Below are positions 27,599 to 36,173 of a DNA stretch of 64,000 bases, one piece after another. Each line of letters starts with the position of its first letter. Position 1 is the stretch's first letter. The DNA comes from Pseudodesulfovibrio profundus (GTDB lineage: Bacteria; Desulfobacterota; Desulfovibrionia; Desulfovibrionales; Desulfovibrionaceae). The position numbers and the translations under genes are program-made. Location of the stretch: assembly GCF_900217235.1 (NCBI RefSeq), contig NZ_LT907975.1, positions 248,001-312,000 of the forward strand. The letters run 5' to 3'. The notes beneath the pieces are model-generated. The model had not been told where the DNA came from. It ran no database searches and saw only the letters and a program-made list of their open reading frames with translations.

Positions 27599-28870
27599 GT
27601 GAAGAATAGTTTTTATACCAGTTTTGATACGGAATGCATTGGCCGGGGGCAGTCTAAGAATGATAAAGGGCGGACGCCTTTTGAGCAGGACCGCGATCGC
27701 ATTATCTATTCTCCAGCATTTCGTCGCTTGCAGAATAAAACCCAGGTGTTTTTGTCCGGTGAATTTGATTTCTATCGCACACGCCTCACTCATTCCATGG
27801 AGGTGTCACAAATCGGGCGTTCCATAGTGAACCACCTGAATCGGACCTCGACAGCACTATCTGATGACCATCATATCGATCAGGATTTGGTTGAATCCAT
27901 ATGTTTGGCTCATGACATTGGGCATCCTTCCTTTGGCCACGCAGGCGAACAGGTATTGAATACCATGATGCAGGAGTCTGGTGGTTTTGAGGGAAACGCG
28001 CAAAATTTACGAATTCTTGTGGACCTGTTTTACCGAGATAAAACCTGTTGGTCTGGGATGAAGCCTACGCGGGCATTTCTTGATGGGATGCTCAAGTATA
28101 AGACCTTGTTTTCTGAATCAGAGAAGAAAAAGCACCATTTCATTTACGATTTTCAATCTGACATTTTGGAATTCGTGAGTCCTGATCAGCTCTTTACCAG
28201 TCTTTTTGATACTGAAAAGGAACGCAACAGTTTCAAGTCGCTGGAGTGTCGGATCATGGATTGGGCGGATGACATCGCTTATTCCATTCATGATATTGAT
28301 GATGGAATCCGAGCTGGTTTTATCTCAATGAAAAACATCCGCAACTGGATGGATGAACACAACGACGATTTATCGAAGGATCAGCACGGTTTTTTGGATG
28401 ACTTATGTCTGGCTATTGCTGATGATTCCTTCAGCTCTTTTCTTGCCAGGCTAATAGGTACTTTCATTCATGGCACGACTTTGGTTGAAAGAGAAACTCC
28501 TCTTTCAGAGAGTACCAACCGCTATAATTACGATATACATATTTCAGAAGATTGCCTTGAGCTATGCACACTGCTCAAGCGACTTGCCATCTCGCTCGTT
28601 TTTCATACCCCGCAGGTGCACCAGTTGGAGTTCAAGGGTGGGCGAATCCTGAAGGGATTATTTGAAGTGATGGAGCAGGAGTATTTGAATGGCAGGGCTA
28701 ATTACAACCTGCTACCGGCACATTATCACAATGCAATGAACAATGGTGATGTCCATCATAGGCGTAGATTGTTGTGTGATTATCTTTCAGGAATGACTGA
28801 TGGATTTGTCGTCAGAACATACAAGCGTATGTTCGATCCTGATTTTGGATCGATTATCGATCTGATCTAG
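27599..28870 (+). CDS. dgt: Deoxyguanosinetriphosphate triphosphohydrolase
   Basis: An HD-domain dNTP triphosphohydrolase of 423 residues. Markers are DRDRIIYSPAFRRLQNKTQVF near 27-47, RTRLTHSMEVSQIGRSI with the first metal histidine, the HD pair in CLAHDIGHPSFGHAGE near 103-118, and WADDIAYSIHDIDDGIRAGF near 222. A GTG start at 27599 has AAAGGA at good spacing; an alternative TTG start at 27548 would add 17 residues. It ends 22 bases before an IS1595-family element. Confidence 0.88.
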   Translation: MKNSFYTSFDTECIGRGQSKNDKGRTPFEQDRDRIIYSPAFRRLQNKTQVFLSGEFDFYRTRLTHSMEVSQIGRSIVNHLNRTSTALSDDHHIDQDLVESICLAHDIGHPSFGHAGEQVLNTMMQESGGFEGNAQNLRILVDLFYRDKTCWSGMKPTRAFLDGMLKYKTLFSESEKKKHHFIYDFQSDILEFVSPDQLFTSLFDTEKERNSFKSLECRIMDWADDIAYSIHDIDDGIRAGFISMKNIRNWMDEHNDDLSKDQHGFLDDLCLAIADDSFSSFLARLIGTFIHGTTLVERETPLSESTNRYNYDIHISEDCLELCTLLKRLAISLVFHTPQVHQLEFKGGRILKGLFEVMEQEYLNGRANYNLLPAHYHNAMNNGDVHHRRRLLCDYLSGMTDGFVVRTYKRMFDPDFGSIIDLI

Positions 28871-28892
28871 ATGGGAATTAAGTTTTATTTTT

Positions 28893-29601
28893 GGGGCTGT
28901 ACCAGATAACTCCTTTGGGTTATCGGTATGGCAATGCGAAAAAGTCGTTTGAGCAAGGACAAGCAGCTTCGTTTAATCGAACATTTTGTGGCTGGCACGA
29001 CAGCTCGTTGCGCTGCCGATCTGGTTGGTGTGAACGTCAAAACAGCCGCCTATTACTTTCACCGGCTCCGGGAAATCATAGCGGTAGAAGAGTCCTGTGA
29101 AGGGATGGATTTTGGCGAATTTGAGGTCGATGAGAGCTACTTCGGTGGCAAGCGAAAGGGCAAAAGAGGACGTGGGGCGGCTGGTAAGGTTCCTGTTTTT
29201 GGAATCCTTAAAAGGGGCGGGAAGGTCTATACACAGGTGATTCCTGATGCGAAAGGTAAAACCTTGCTTCCCATTATTCAGGAAAGAATCCAGCCAGACA
29301 GTGTGGTTTACTCGGACTGCTGGTATGGCTACAATGTCCTTGATGTGTCAGCGTTCAAACACTTCCGAATCAACCACTCGAAGCTGTTTGCAGATAGCCA
29401 CAACCACATCAATGGAATCGAGAATTTTTGGAACCAGGCCAAACGCCATATGAGGAAATTCAACGGCATTCCAACCAAGCATTTTTCTCTGTTTTTAAAG
29501 GAATGCGAGTGGCGTTTTAATAACAGCAATCCGCGAAGCCAGTTTAAACAACTGAAACAGTGGGTTAGAAGACATATGGGCTAGTTATCTGGTACAGCCC
29601 C
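28893..29601 (+). mobile_element. IS1595-family insertion sequence (IS1016-like), complete
   Basis: A 709-bp element with perfect 19-bp terminal inverted repeats, GGGGCTGTACCAGATAACT at 28893-28911 and its complement at 29583-29601. It is flanked by an identical 8-bp direct repeat TTATTTTT (28885-28892 and 29602-29609). IS1595 members typically make 8-bp duplications. The single transposase gene is intact, so the element may be active. The right-hand repeat contains the stop codon of the lipoprotein gene. Confidence 0.95.
28928..29584 (+). CDS. IS1595-family transposase
   Basis: A 218-residue DDE transposase of the ISXO2/IS1595 type. After an N-terminal DNA-binding part (TTARCAADLVGVNVKTAAYY), the catalytic acidic residues appear in FEVDESYFGGKRKGKRG near residues 63-75, VYSDCWYGYN near 123, and HINGIENFWNQAKRHM near 155-170. 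The glutamate of the last block makes this a DDE version. The length matches the short IS1016-like subgroup. Its stop codon lies within the right terminal repeat. Confidence 0.93.
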   Translation: MAMRKSRLSKDKQLRLIEHFVAGTTARCAADLVGVNVKTAAYYFHRLREIIAVEESCEGMDFGEFEVDESYFGGKRKGKRGRGAAGKVPVFGILKRGGKVYTQVIPDAKGKTLLPIIQERIQPDSVVYSDCWYGYNVLDVSAFKHFRINHSKLFADSHNHINGIENFWNQAKRHMRKFNGIPTKHFSLFLKECEWRFNNSNPRSQFKQLKQWVRRHMG

Positions 29602-29823
29602 TTATTTTTTTTCCTGGATGACTTCTATGTCTTCCTGATTCAAGCGTACTCCCAGACCTTGTTCGTTCTCAAAAGAGTATGTCTCTGATTGAACATCGTA
29701 ATTGAGAGCGCCCTTGGCTGTATATATGTCTCCACCTTTGGTGGTTACTTCGTATTGCTTGGAACCGCACCCGGCAAGAAGAAGGGTGCTGGTGAAAATA
29801 AATAGAAAAAAAAGCTGTCTCAT
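29602..29823 (-). CDS. YgdI/YgdR-like small lipoprotein
   Basis: A 73-residue lipoprotein. The signal peptide MRQLFFLFIFTSTLLLAGC ends in lipobox LAGC with the acylated Cys at 19. The mature part, with YEVTTKGGDIYTAKG and a terminal LNQEDIEVIQEKK, resembles the DUF903 SH3-like domain of YgdI/YgdR; function unknown. The start at 29823 has GGGGAG upstream. Its TAA is the first triplet of the 8-bp target duplication of the adjacent IS, so the gene remains intact. Confidence 0.8.
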   Translation of the reverse strand: MRQLFFLFIFTSTLLLAGCGSKQYEVTTKGGDIYTAKGALNYDVQSETYSFENEQGLGVRLNQEDIEVIQEKK

Positions 29824-29919
29824 TGAATCTCCCCTGTGATCAAGAGTTGCCATACGTTATATCGCATTGATTCCGGATTTCAACACTTATTTGATGGCAT
29901 TCAACAATGTATCGATTTC

Positions 29920-30708
29920 CTATAAATTGAGTAGGGTAGATGCATTGCTCATGATTTGGTCTATTGCGGCTTCATTGAGCGAGAGGCGTTTTTTGAGTTG
30001 GTTAAGTTCAATACCTGCGTCAAATAGGGGATAATCGCTGCCGAAAAGCAGGCTCTCGATACTAAAAGCATCGAATAGTTCCTTCAGCATACTGTCATCA
30101 ATGAAGTCGAGCGAACTCGATGTATCAACTAAGATGCCTTTTCCAGCCAGGTGTTCTATGGCCTCTTTCCAGTGACGGTATCCGCCCATATGAGCAGCAA
30201 CAATAGTCGTTTCAGGGAAAGCTGCTTTGATTGCGGCAAGCTTGCGAGGGCATGATGGATTCTCATCCGGCGGGAGTGTGTCTCCTACGTGAAAAAGACA
30301 GATGAATCTGTCCTGAATCATTTCCATGACATCAAATAAGGCAGGATCATCCATCCGAAACCCTTGGAAGTCCGGGTGAAATTTCAATCCTTTTATCCCA
30401 TTGCTTTCCAGACGATCCAATTCTCTTTCCATCTGGTCGAATCTGGGGTGTACAGTCCCGAAAGGAATGAATTGATCATATTCCTTGCTGGTCTGTATGG
30501 CCCAGTTGTTGGCCGGAATGACTTGTGCTGGAGCTGTAGCGGCTGTCAGGACCACGGATTTATCGATGCCTGAAGTGGACATGCGCTGAAGTAGATCGTC
30601 AGCTGTGCCCGTTCCGACCGGATGAATTGAATAGTGATTTTCCAGTTGGTGCAGAACTTTATCGGCAATTTTCGGATGGAATACGTGAGTATGGAAATCA
30701 ATAAGCAT
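29920..30708 (-). CDS. Amidohydrolase-family (TIM-barrel) protein
   Basis: A 262-residue metal-dependent hydrolase/decarboxylase-like protein of the Amidohydro_2 family. It starts MLIDFHTHVFHP with the HxH metal motif and has GIKGLKFHPDFQGF near 108, a histidine in FICLFHVGDT near 138, IVAAHMGGYRHW near 170, and FGSDYPLFDAG near 225 with the conserved aspartate. No substrate can be inferred. It lies downstream of the thioesterase gene on the same strand with a 64-bp gap and may or may not be in that operon. Confidence 0.83.
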   Translation of the reverse strand: MLIDFHTHVFHPKIADKVLHQLENHYSIHPVGTGTADDLLQRMSTSGIDKSVVLTAATAPAQVIPANNWAIQTSKEYDQFIPFGTVHPRFDQMERELDRLESNGIKGLKFHPDFQGFRMDDPALFDVMEMIQDRFICLFHVGDTLPPDENPSCPRKLAAIKAAFPETTIVAAHMGGYRHWKEAIEHLAGKGILVDTSSSLDFIDDSMLKELFDAFSIESLLFGSDYPLFDAGIELNQLKKRLSLNEAAIDQIMSNASTLLNL

Positions 30709-30772
30709 GGCCGCGAAGATGCCAGATCAACGCGGCCATGTAAACGGCTGTTTTAGTGCTATGGGATATTTT

Positions 30773-31189
30773 TTAACCGAACAAGGATTTCAACCATTCC
30801 GGTACCCTGGTGGGTTTTCCTTCCTTGTTGACAGCTGCATGCTCCGTGAATCCTGTAGCGTGTAAAGTTTCCCTGTCTTTATCCCAAACTTCATATGCGA
30901 ATTTCATGGATGCACGTTTCCACAGACTGATACCGACCCGAACATGAATTTCATCATCGAAGCGCACAGGCGCACGGTAGCGGCTCTGCGCTTCACGTAC
31001 CGGAAGGATAATGCCTCGCCTTTCAACTTCGGCGTAACTCATTCCGTGCTCCCGTATGAAGAAGCTTCGAGCTCGTTCATATATATGCAGATATTCTGCA
31101 TAATAGAGAACGCCCATGGTGTCTGTTTCGCCATAAGAAACAAAGTGCTTATACCAGCTATGATTTGATGGGAAATCCGGCGTAGCCAT
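30773..31189 (-). CDS. Hot-dog acyl-CoA thioesterase (YbgC/FcbC-like)
   Basis: A 138-residue single hot-dog domain. The active-site region is FVSYGETDTMGVLYYAEYLH near 13-32, where the catalytic aspartate of the family sits (E-T-D-T-M-G), followed by YERARSFFIREHG. In many bacteria ybgC is next to tolQ, but here it is about 23 kb away, downstream of the apgM-like gene. Its ATG overlaps the apgM stop by one base (TAATG), suggesting coupling. Confidence 0.87.
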   Translation of the reverse strand: MATPDFPSNHSWYKHFVSYGETDTMGVLYYAEYLHIYERARSFFIREHGMSYAEVERRGIILPVREAQSRYRAPVRFDDEIHVRVGISLWKRASMKFAYEVWDKDRETLHATGFTEHAAVNKEGKPTRVPEWLKSLFG

Positions 31190-32385
31190 TATTTGAGCCC
31201 CAACTGGTCAAGTGCGTAAGAGAGCAATGTGTGGCCCTCTTCAAGTTTTACCCCTGTCTGGTTGGCCTGTGCTTCGGAGAAGCTTGGCACGTTGGATGGA
31301 GCGCACCCTGAACCGTTTATGAGGAAGGGCACAGCATCCATTGTGTGTGTCCGTTCGGCAATCGGGGTGAAGTGATCACATGTGACGATCCAGGCAACGT
31401 CTTCATCCTTAAGCGCTTCCCTCAGCGGAGCAACAACTTGAGCATCAAAACGGTTGATGGCTTCGACTTTGTCCTGTGCATTGCCGCCATGGCCGCATTC
31501 ATCAGGTCCTTCCAGATGAACGAAAACAAAATCGTTCTCCTTCAGAAACTCAAGTGCTGCATCAACTTTACCTTGGTAATTGGTATCAAGGAGTCCTGTA
31601 GCCCCTTCAACTTCAATCACATCCATGCCGGAAGCAAAACCGAGGCCCTTGATGAGATCAACTGCTGAGATGACGCCACCTTTAAGTCCGAAGGTTTCAG
31701 TGAAGTTCGGAAGGGAAAGAGGGCGCCCTTGTCCCCACGGCCAAATGGAGTTGGCCATCGACATATTGATATCTCTGTTTTCGAGGATTTCCTTAGCCTC
31801 AAAAACAAGGTCCCAAAGATGTGGGCTCTTGGAAAAAGCCCGTAGGTCAAGCTTAATTGGTTTATCTGTGATGTCGTGCGGGGGATTGATTGCTATCTGA
31901 GCATCATCACTCTTCGCGCCATCTTTCTGAACCAGCAGATGTCGATACTGAATGCCTGGGATAAAGGTATAGGTCTCGTTACCAAGCTTTTCCTGAAGCG
32001 CTTCAACTACAGGGCGCGAAACTTCCGTATCAATGTGACCGGAAGAGTAATCACGCATGTACCCGTCAATATTGAGCTGCGAAACGGTCACGAGGTTCAG
32101 GCGCCATACAAGGTCGTCTTCACTCAGTTCAAGCCCTTGAGCCGCGGCTTCGATGGGGCCGCGTCCAGTATGGTAGCGGGCAGGATCAAAGCCGAGCAGA
32201 GCCATGTTGGCAACATCGGATCCAGGCTGCATTCCTTCAGGAACGGTCTGGGCAACACCGACTATACCGTCTTTTGCCAGTTCATCCATATTGGGAGTAT
32301 CGGCAGCTTCCATGGTCGTCTTGCCGCCTAGCTCCTCCAGAGGCCAACCTCCCATGCCATCGGCGATGAGGTAGAGTACTTTCAT
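31189..32385 (-). CDS. apgM: ApgM-family phosphotransferase: phosphoglycerate mutase or homoserine kinase
   Basis: A 398-residue member of the cofactor-independent phosphoglycerate mutase group of the alkaline phosphatase superfamily. The metal/phospho-site start MKVLYLIADGMGG, the ApgM-typical PGSDVANMALLGFDP near 53-67, FVHLEGPDECGHGG near 292, and WIVTCDHFTPIAERTH near 335 are all present. It lies 12 bases downstream of hom; no thrB is seen nearby. Enzymes of this family adjacent to hom have been proposed to act as homoserine kinase, so that function should be considered alongside glycolytic mutase. Confidence 0.88.
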   Translation of the reverse strand: MKVLYLIADGMGGWPLEELGGKTTMEAADTPNMDELAKDGIVGVAQTVPEGMQPGSDVANMALLGFDPARYHTGRGPIEAAAQGLELSEDDLVWRLNLVTVSQLNIDGYMRDYSSGHIDTEVSRPVVEALQEKLGNETYTFIPGIQYRHLLVQKDGAKSDDAQIAINPPHDITDKPIKLDLRAFSKSPHLWDLVFEAKEILENRDINMSMANSIWPWGQGRPLSLPNFTETFGLKGGVISAVDLIKGLGFASGMDVIEVEGATGLLDTNYQGKVDAALEFLKENDFVFVHLEGPDECGHGGNAQDKVEAINRFDAQVVAPLREALKDEDVAWIVTCDHFTPIAERTHTMDAVPFLINGSGCAPSNVPSFSEAQANQTGVKLEEGHTLLSYALDQLGLK

Positions 32386-32397
32386 TATAACTTCCTA

Positions 32398-33696
32398 CTA
32401 GAGGATTCGGAACTTCACACACGGTTCTACCGTGAAGTCCATTGCATCGATTTCATTGATTACGGCGTCTACGTTTTTAGCAGCCGTTTCGTGGCTGATG
32501 ATGACCAGCGGAACGCCTTCCATTCCTGCTTCACCTTTCTGAACGGCCTGCGCAATAGAAACACCATGTTGCGCCATAGATTGAGTTATGGCCGCCATGA
32601 CACCAGTCTTGTCCGCCACTGTGAAGCGGAAATAGTATTTGGATACGGACTGTTCCGGCGGCAGAATGGTTGCACGCTCAATAGGCTTGTTGTCGAACCC
32701 GGTGTTGTCAGGCAACTCGCAGGAGCCCTTCATCTGGCGGGTCAGGTTCATAATGTCTGCCAATACGGCGCTTCCGGTGGGCAGGTCGCCAGCTCCCTGA
32801 CCGTGGAGCATCACAGGGCCAACGGCATTGCCTTCGATACGGACAGCGTTGTAATTACCGCCTACACGGGCCAGCAGATAGGTGTACGGAACCAGGGCAG
32901 GGTGTACGCCTGCCTCCAGTTTACCTTCCACATCCATTACATGGGCCAGCAGCTTGATGCGATAACCGAATTCGCGAGCAAACTGGATATCCATCGGGGT
33001 GACGCTGGTGATTCCCTGTACCGGGATTTCATTGAGAGGGTAGTCCACGCCGTATGCCATGCGTATGAGCACGCAAAGCTTGTGAGCAGTATCGAATCCT
33101 TCGATGTCAAAGGACGGGTCTGCTTCGGCGTATCCAAGATCCTGGGCCTCGGCAAGGGCAGTCTCGAAATCCATACCCTTGGTGGTCATTTCAGATAAAA
33201 TATAGTTGGCTGTGCCATTCATGATGCCGAGCATCTTGTTGATTTCGTCACCGGCGAGGCTTTCTTTCAAAGTTTGAACGATGGGAATACCGCCAGCGCA
33301 ACTGGATTCGAACATCAGGCCGACATTGTTATCAATGGCTGCCTGAAAAAGTTCCAGTCCATGTTCAGCCAGCAGGTGCTTGTTGGCTGTCACAACATGT
33401 TTCTTTTGTTCAAATGCATCAAGGATGAGGTTCTTGGCAGTATCCAGTCCGCCCATGAGTTCGACGACAATGTCGATATCAGGATCACTGACCAGTGCAT
33501 GCGGATCATCCGTAAAAGAGACCCCTGGACCTGGATCAAAGGCGCGTTTTTTGTTGAGATCGCGAACAAGAACCTTTTTGATTTCTATACGTTTGCCCAG
33601 GCGTTTTTCAATGCGCTCGGCGTTCATATCAAGAATTTTGGCCAAGCCGGAACCTACGGTTCCAAAACCGCCCAAACCAAGTTTAATACTTTCCAT
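32398..33696 (-). CDS. hom: Homoserine dehydrogenase
   Basis: Reduces aspartate semialdehyde to homoserine on the way to threonine and methionine. The 432 residues comprise a Rossmann NAD(P) domain (LGLGGFGTVGSGLAKIL), the catalytic domain with HVVTANKHLLAEHG near 97, GIMNGTANYILSEM near 155, the substrate-binding AEADPSFDIEGFDTAHKL near 190, and a C-terminal ACT domain (about 350-430) for feedback control. It lies 3 bases downstream of the aminotransferase gene and 12 upstream of the apgM-like gene, forming a tight operon. Confidence 0.96.
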   Translation of the reverse strand: MESIKLGLGGFGTVGSGLAKILDMNAERIEKRLGKRIEIKKVLVRDLNKKRAFDPGPGVSFTDDPHALVSDPDIDIVVELMGGLDTAKNLILDAFEQKKHVVTANKHLLAEHGLELFQAAIDNNVGLMFESSCAGGIPIVQTLKESLAGDEINKMLGIMNGTANYILSEMTTKGMDFETALAEAQDLGYAEADPSFDIEGFDTAHKLCVLIRMAYGVDYPLNEIPVQGITSVTPMDIQFAREFGYRIKLLAHVMDVEGKLEAGVHPALVPYTYLLARVGGNYNAVRIEGNAVGPVMLHGQGAGDLPTGSAVLADIMNLTRQMKGSCELPDNTGFDNKPIERATILPPEQSVSKYYFRFTVADKTGVMAAITQSMAQHGVSIAQAVQKGEAGMEGVPLVIISHETAAKNVDAVINEIDAMDFTVEPCVKFRIL

Positions 33697-33699
33697 TAT

Positions 33700-34911
33700 T
33701 TACCCCTTAGAGAAAAATTTACGCAGGTTGCGAACAGCCTGATTCGTGCGATGACGGTTTTCAACGAAGCTGAAACGTACGTGGTCATCGCCATATTGGC
33801 CAAATCCGAGACCTGGAGATACTGCGACTTCTGCTTCTTTGAGCAGTAACTTGGAGAACTCGACAGACCCCATGTGCTTGAATTGCTCAGGGATCGGTGC
33901 CCAGAGGAACATGGTAGCCTTTGGCGGGGTGACTTCCCAACCGATGCGGTTCAATCCTGCACACAAGGCGTCGCGGCGATCCTTGTATACATCCATAATG
34001 TCTATTACGGCCTTGTCCATGTCTTCGCGGCTGAATTGCGGGTTCTCGCCCAGATCGCCGTTGAGTGCACATGTCGCAGCAATCTGGATTGGCTGATAAA
34101 TGCCGTAGTCGAGATAACTTTTGATGCGGGTCAGTGCCTGCACCATGTCCGGGTTGCCTACGCAGAAGCCTACGCGCATACCGGCCATGGAATAACTCTT
34201 GGTCAGGGAGAAGAACTCGACGCCGACTTCCTTGGCTCCATCCGCCTGCATGAAGCTGGGGGCCTGATAACCGTCGAAGACGAAATCTGCATATGCCAGA
34301 TCGTGAATGACAAACAGTTCATGCTCTTTGGCAAAATCAACGATACGCTGAAAGAACTCAATTTCCACACACTGTGTTGTCGGGTTGTGCGGGAAGTTGA
34401 TAATCAGCAACTTGGGCTTGGGCCAAGTATGAGTGACGGCTGTTTCAAGGTTTTCGAAGAAATCCTGACCCGGTCCGATGGGCACACGTCGTACATCAGC
34501 GCCTGCAATGATCGAAGCATAAGGATGGATAGGGTAGGCCGGGTCCGGTGCCAGCACGACATCGCCCGGGCTGAGCATGGCCAGCGCCAAGTGGGCCAAA
34601 CCTTCCTTGGCGCCCATGGTGACACACACTTCCTGATTGCGATCCAAAGAAACGTCGTAACGACGGTAGTACCAATCACGGATGGCTTTACGAAGGCCTT
34701 TGATACCTTTGGACGCTGAGTACTTGGAGTTTCCTGGCTTGTACGCCGCCTCTGTCAGCTTGTCGAGAATGGGCTTTGGTGTGGGCACATCGGGATTGCC
34801 CATGCCCAGGTCGATGATATCCGCGCCCGCGTGGCGCATTTTCATCTTTAATTCATTAACCTGAGCAAAAACATAGGGGGGCAGTCTGTCGACTCTCGCA
34901 AACTTGGACAT
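33700..34911 (-). CDS. Class I/II PLP-dependent aminotransferase
   Basis: A 403-residue fold-type I aminotransferase. Visible are [19 protein letters not shown] near 36, the start of the cofactor domain [12 protein letters not shown]-like near 100, [11 protein letters not shown] near 172, and the PLP lysine in [18 protein letters not shown] near 238. The family includes alanine (AlaC), aspartate and LL-diaminopimelate aminotransferases; position ahead of hom suggests aspartate-family amino acid metabolism, but the substrate is open. The start at 34911 (MSKFARVD) has GAGGAG nine bases upstream; the longer frame has no support. Confidence 0.9.
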   Translation of the reverse strand: MSKFARVDRLPPYVFAQVNELKMKMRHAGADIIDLGMGNPDVPTPKPILDKLTEAAYKPGNSKYSASKGIKGLRKAIRDWYYRRYDVSLDRNQEVCVTMGAKEGLAHLALAMLSPGDVVLAPDPAYPIHPYASIIAGADVRRVPIGPGQDFFENLETAVTHTWPKPKLLIINFPHNPTTQCVEIEFFQRIVDFAKEHELFVIHDLAYADFVFDGYQAPSFMQADGAKEVGVEFFSLTKSYSMAGMRVGFCVGNPDMVQALTRIKSYLDYGIYQPIQIAATCALNGDLGENPQFSREDMDKAVIDIMDVYKDRRDALCAGLNRIGWEVTPPKATMFLWAPIPEQFKHMGSVEFSKLLLKEAEVAVSPGLGFGQYGDDHVRFSFVENRHRTNQAVRNLRKFFSKG

Positions 34912-34949
34912 GTTGAAAAACTCCTCAATTTTATTAATGCAAGTTAGAT

Positions 34950-34979
34950 TACATACTCGCTTAAATCTGTAGCTGTCAA
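34950..34979 (-). promoter_or_regulatory. Candidate sigma-70 promoter of the aminotransferase-hom-apgM operon
   Basis: On the minus strand TTGACA and TATGTA are separated by 18 bases; the -10 box ends about 39 bases before the aminotransferase start codon at 34911. Confidence 0.5.
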
Positions 34980-35099
34980 AATGAAATTGCACTGATAATG
35001 CAAGGTGTATCTTGACCTCGGAAAGACTTTTTCATAGCGTCCTTATTTCAATGCTGTATTCTACGTCCTCGAGACGAAAAATTCCTTAAGGAGATATTA

Positions 35100-36023
35100 A
35101 TGGTCCAGAAATCCGAAACCATCTGGTTCGACGGCAAACAGGTTCCCTGGGACGAGGCAAATGTTCACGTCCTGACTCACACTCTGCATTATGGTGCAGG
35201 CGTTTTTGAAGGTATTCGTGCATACGAATGCGCAGATGGTTCGTCCGAGGTGTTTCGCCTCGAAGAGCACATGGTTCGTCTGATTAACTCTGCTAAGATT
35301 CTCGGAATCACCGTTCCGTATACAGCAGAAGAGTTGACCGAGGCTGCAGTTGAGACCCTCAAGCTCAATAAGCTGGCAGGTGCTTATATCCGTCCTCTGG
35401 TTTTCATCGGTGACGGCGCCATGGGTGTCCATCCCGGCGACAACCCCATTCGCACCATCATCGCCACATGGCCCTGGGGCGCTTACCTCGGCGAGGAAGC
35501 CCTTGAAAAGGGTATTGCCGTCAAGTGTTCCACATTCAATCGTCACCATGTCAATGTCATGATGACCAAGTCCAAGGCTTGCGGCAACTACGTCAACTCT
35601 GTTCTGGCCAAAACCGAAGCTGTCGCCGACGGGTATCATGAAGCGATTCTGCTCGACACCACCGGTCATGTTTCCGAGGGCTCTGGCGAGAATATCTTCA
35701 TGGTTCAGGATGATGTCATCTACACCCCGCATGCCGACGGCGTGCTCGGCGGTTTGACCCGTAATTCCATCATCACTCTGGCGAATGATCTTGGATATGA
35801 AGTACGTGAAGAGCCGCTGACTCGTGACATGCTCTATGTCGCGGATGAGGTTTTCTTCACTGGTACTGCCGCAGAGTTGACTCCCATCAGCTCCATTGAC
35901 CGTCGACAGATCGGTTCCGGCATTGCTGGTCCGGTAGCCAAGCTGCTGCAGACTGAATACTTCAAAATCGTCAAGGGTGAAAACTCTGATTACGAACACT
36001 GGTTGCATCGCTATTCCATCTAG
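35100..36023 (+). CDS. ilvE: Branched-chain amino acid aminotransferase
   Basis: A 307-residue fold-type IV PLP aminotransferase catalysing the last step of leucine, isoleucine and valine synthesis. Family marks are WFDGKQVPWDEANVHVLTHTL at the N-terminus, HYGAGVFEGIRAYE near 36, KACGNYVNSVLAKTEA with the PLP lysine near 158-173, DTTGHVSEGSGENIFMV near 185 and EVFFTGTAAELTPI near 250. AAGGAG precedes the ATG. Monocistronic, divergent from the aminotransferase-hom operon, with a terminator downstream. Confidence 0.95.
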   Translation: MVQKSETIWFDGKQVPWDEANVHVLTHTLHYGAGVFEGIRAYECADGSSEVFRLEEHMVRLINSAKILGITVPYTAEELTEAAVETLKLNKLAGAYIRPLVFIGDGAMGVHPGDNPIRTIIATWPWGAYLGEEALEKGIAVKCSTFNRHHVNVMMTKSKACGNYVNSVLAKTEAVADGYHEAILLDTTGHVSEGSGENIFMVQDDVIYTPHADGVLGGLTRNSIITLANDLGYEVREEPLTRDMLYVADEVFFTGTAAELTPISSIDRRQIGSGIAGPVAKLLQTEYFKIVKGENSDYEHWLHRYSI

Positions 36024-36082
36024 AGGTTCCGTCATCGAGAGTTGATAGAAAGTCTAGAAAACCAGTACGCGATCTGGTAGGT

Positions 36083-36124
36083 AAGGGGAAACTCGACGCG
36101 AGAAGTCGTTTTTCCCCTTTTTTG
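36083..36124 (+). terminator. Terminator after ilvE
   Basis: AAGGGGAAA pairs with TTTCCCCTT across a 19-nt internal segment (with a further CGACGCGAGAAGTCG hairpin), followed by T residues. Confidence 0.75.
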
Positions 36125-36173
36125 GGAAAGCCAGAATGTAACCTGTTACCGCGTCACACTTCCGGGTAGTTTC

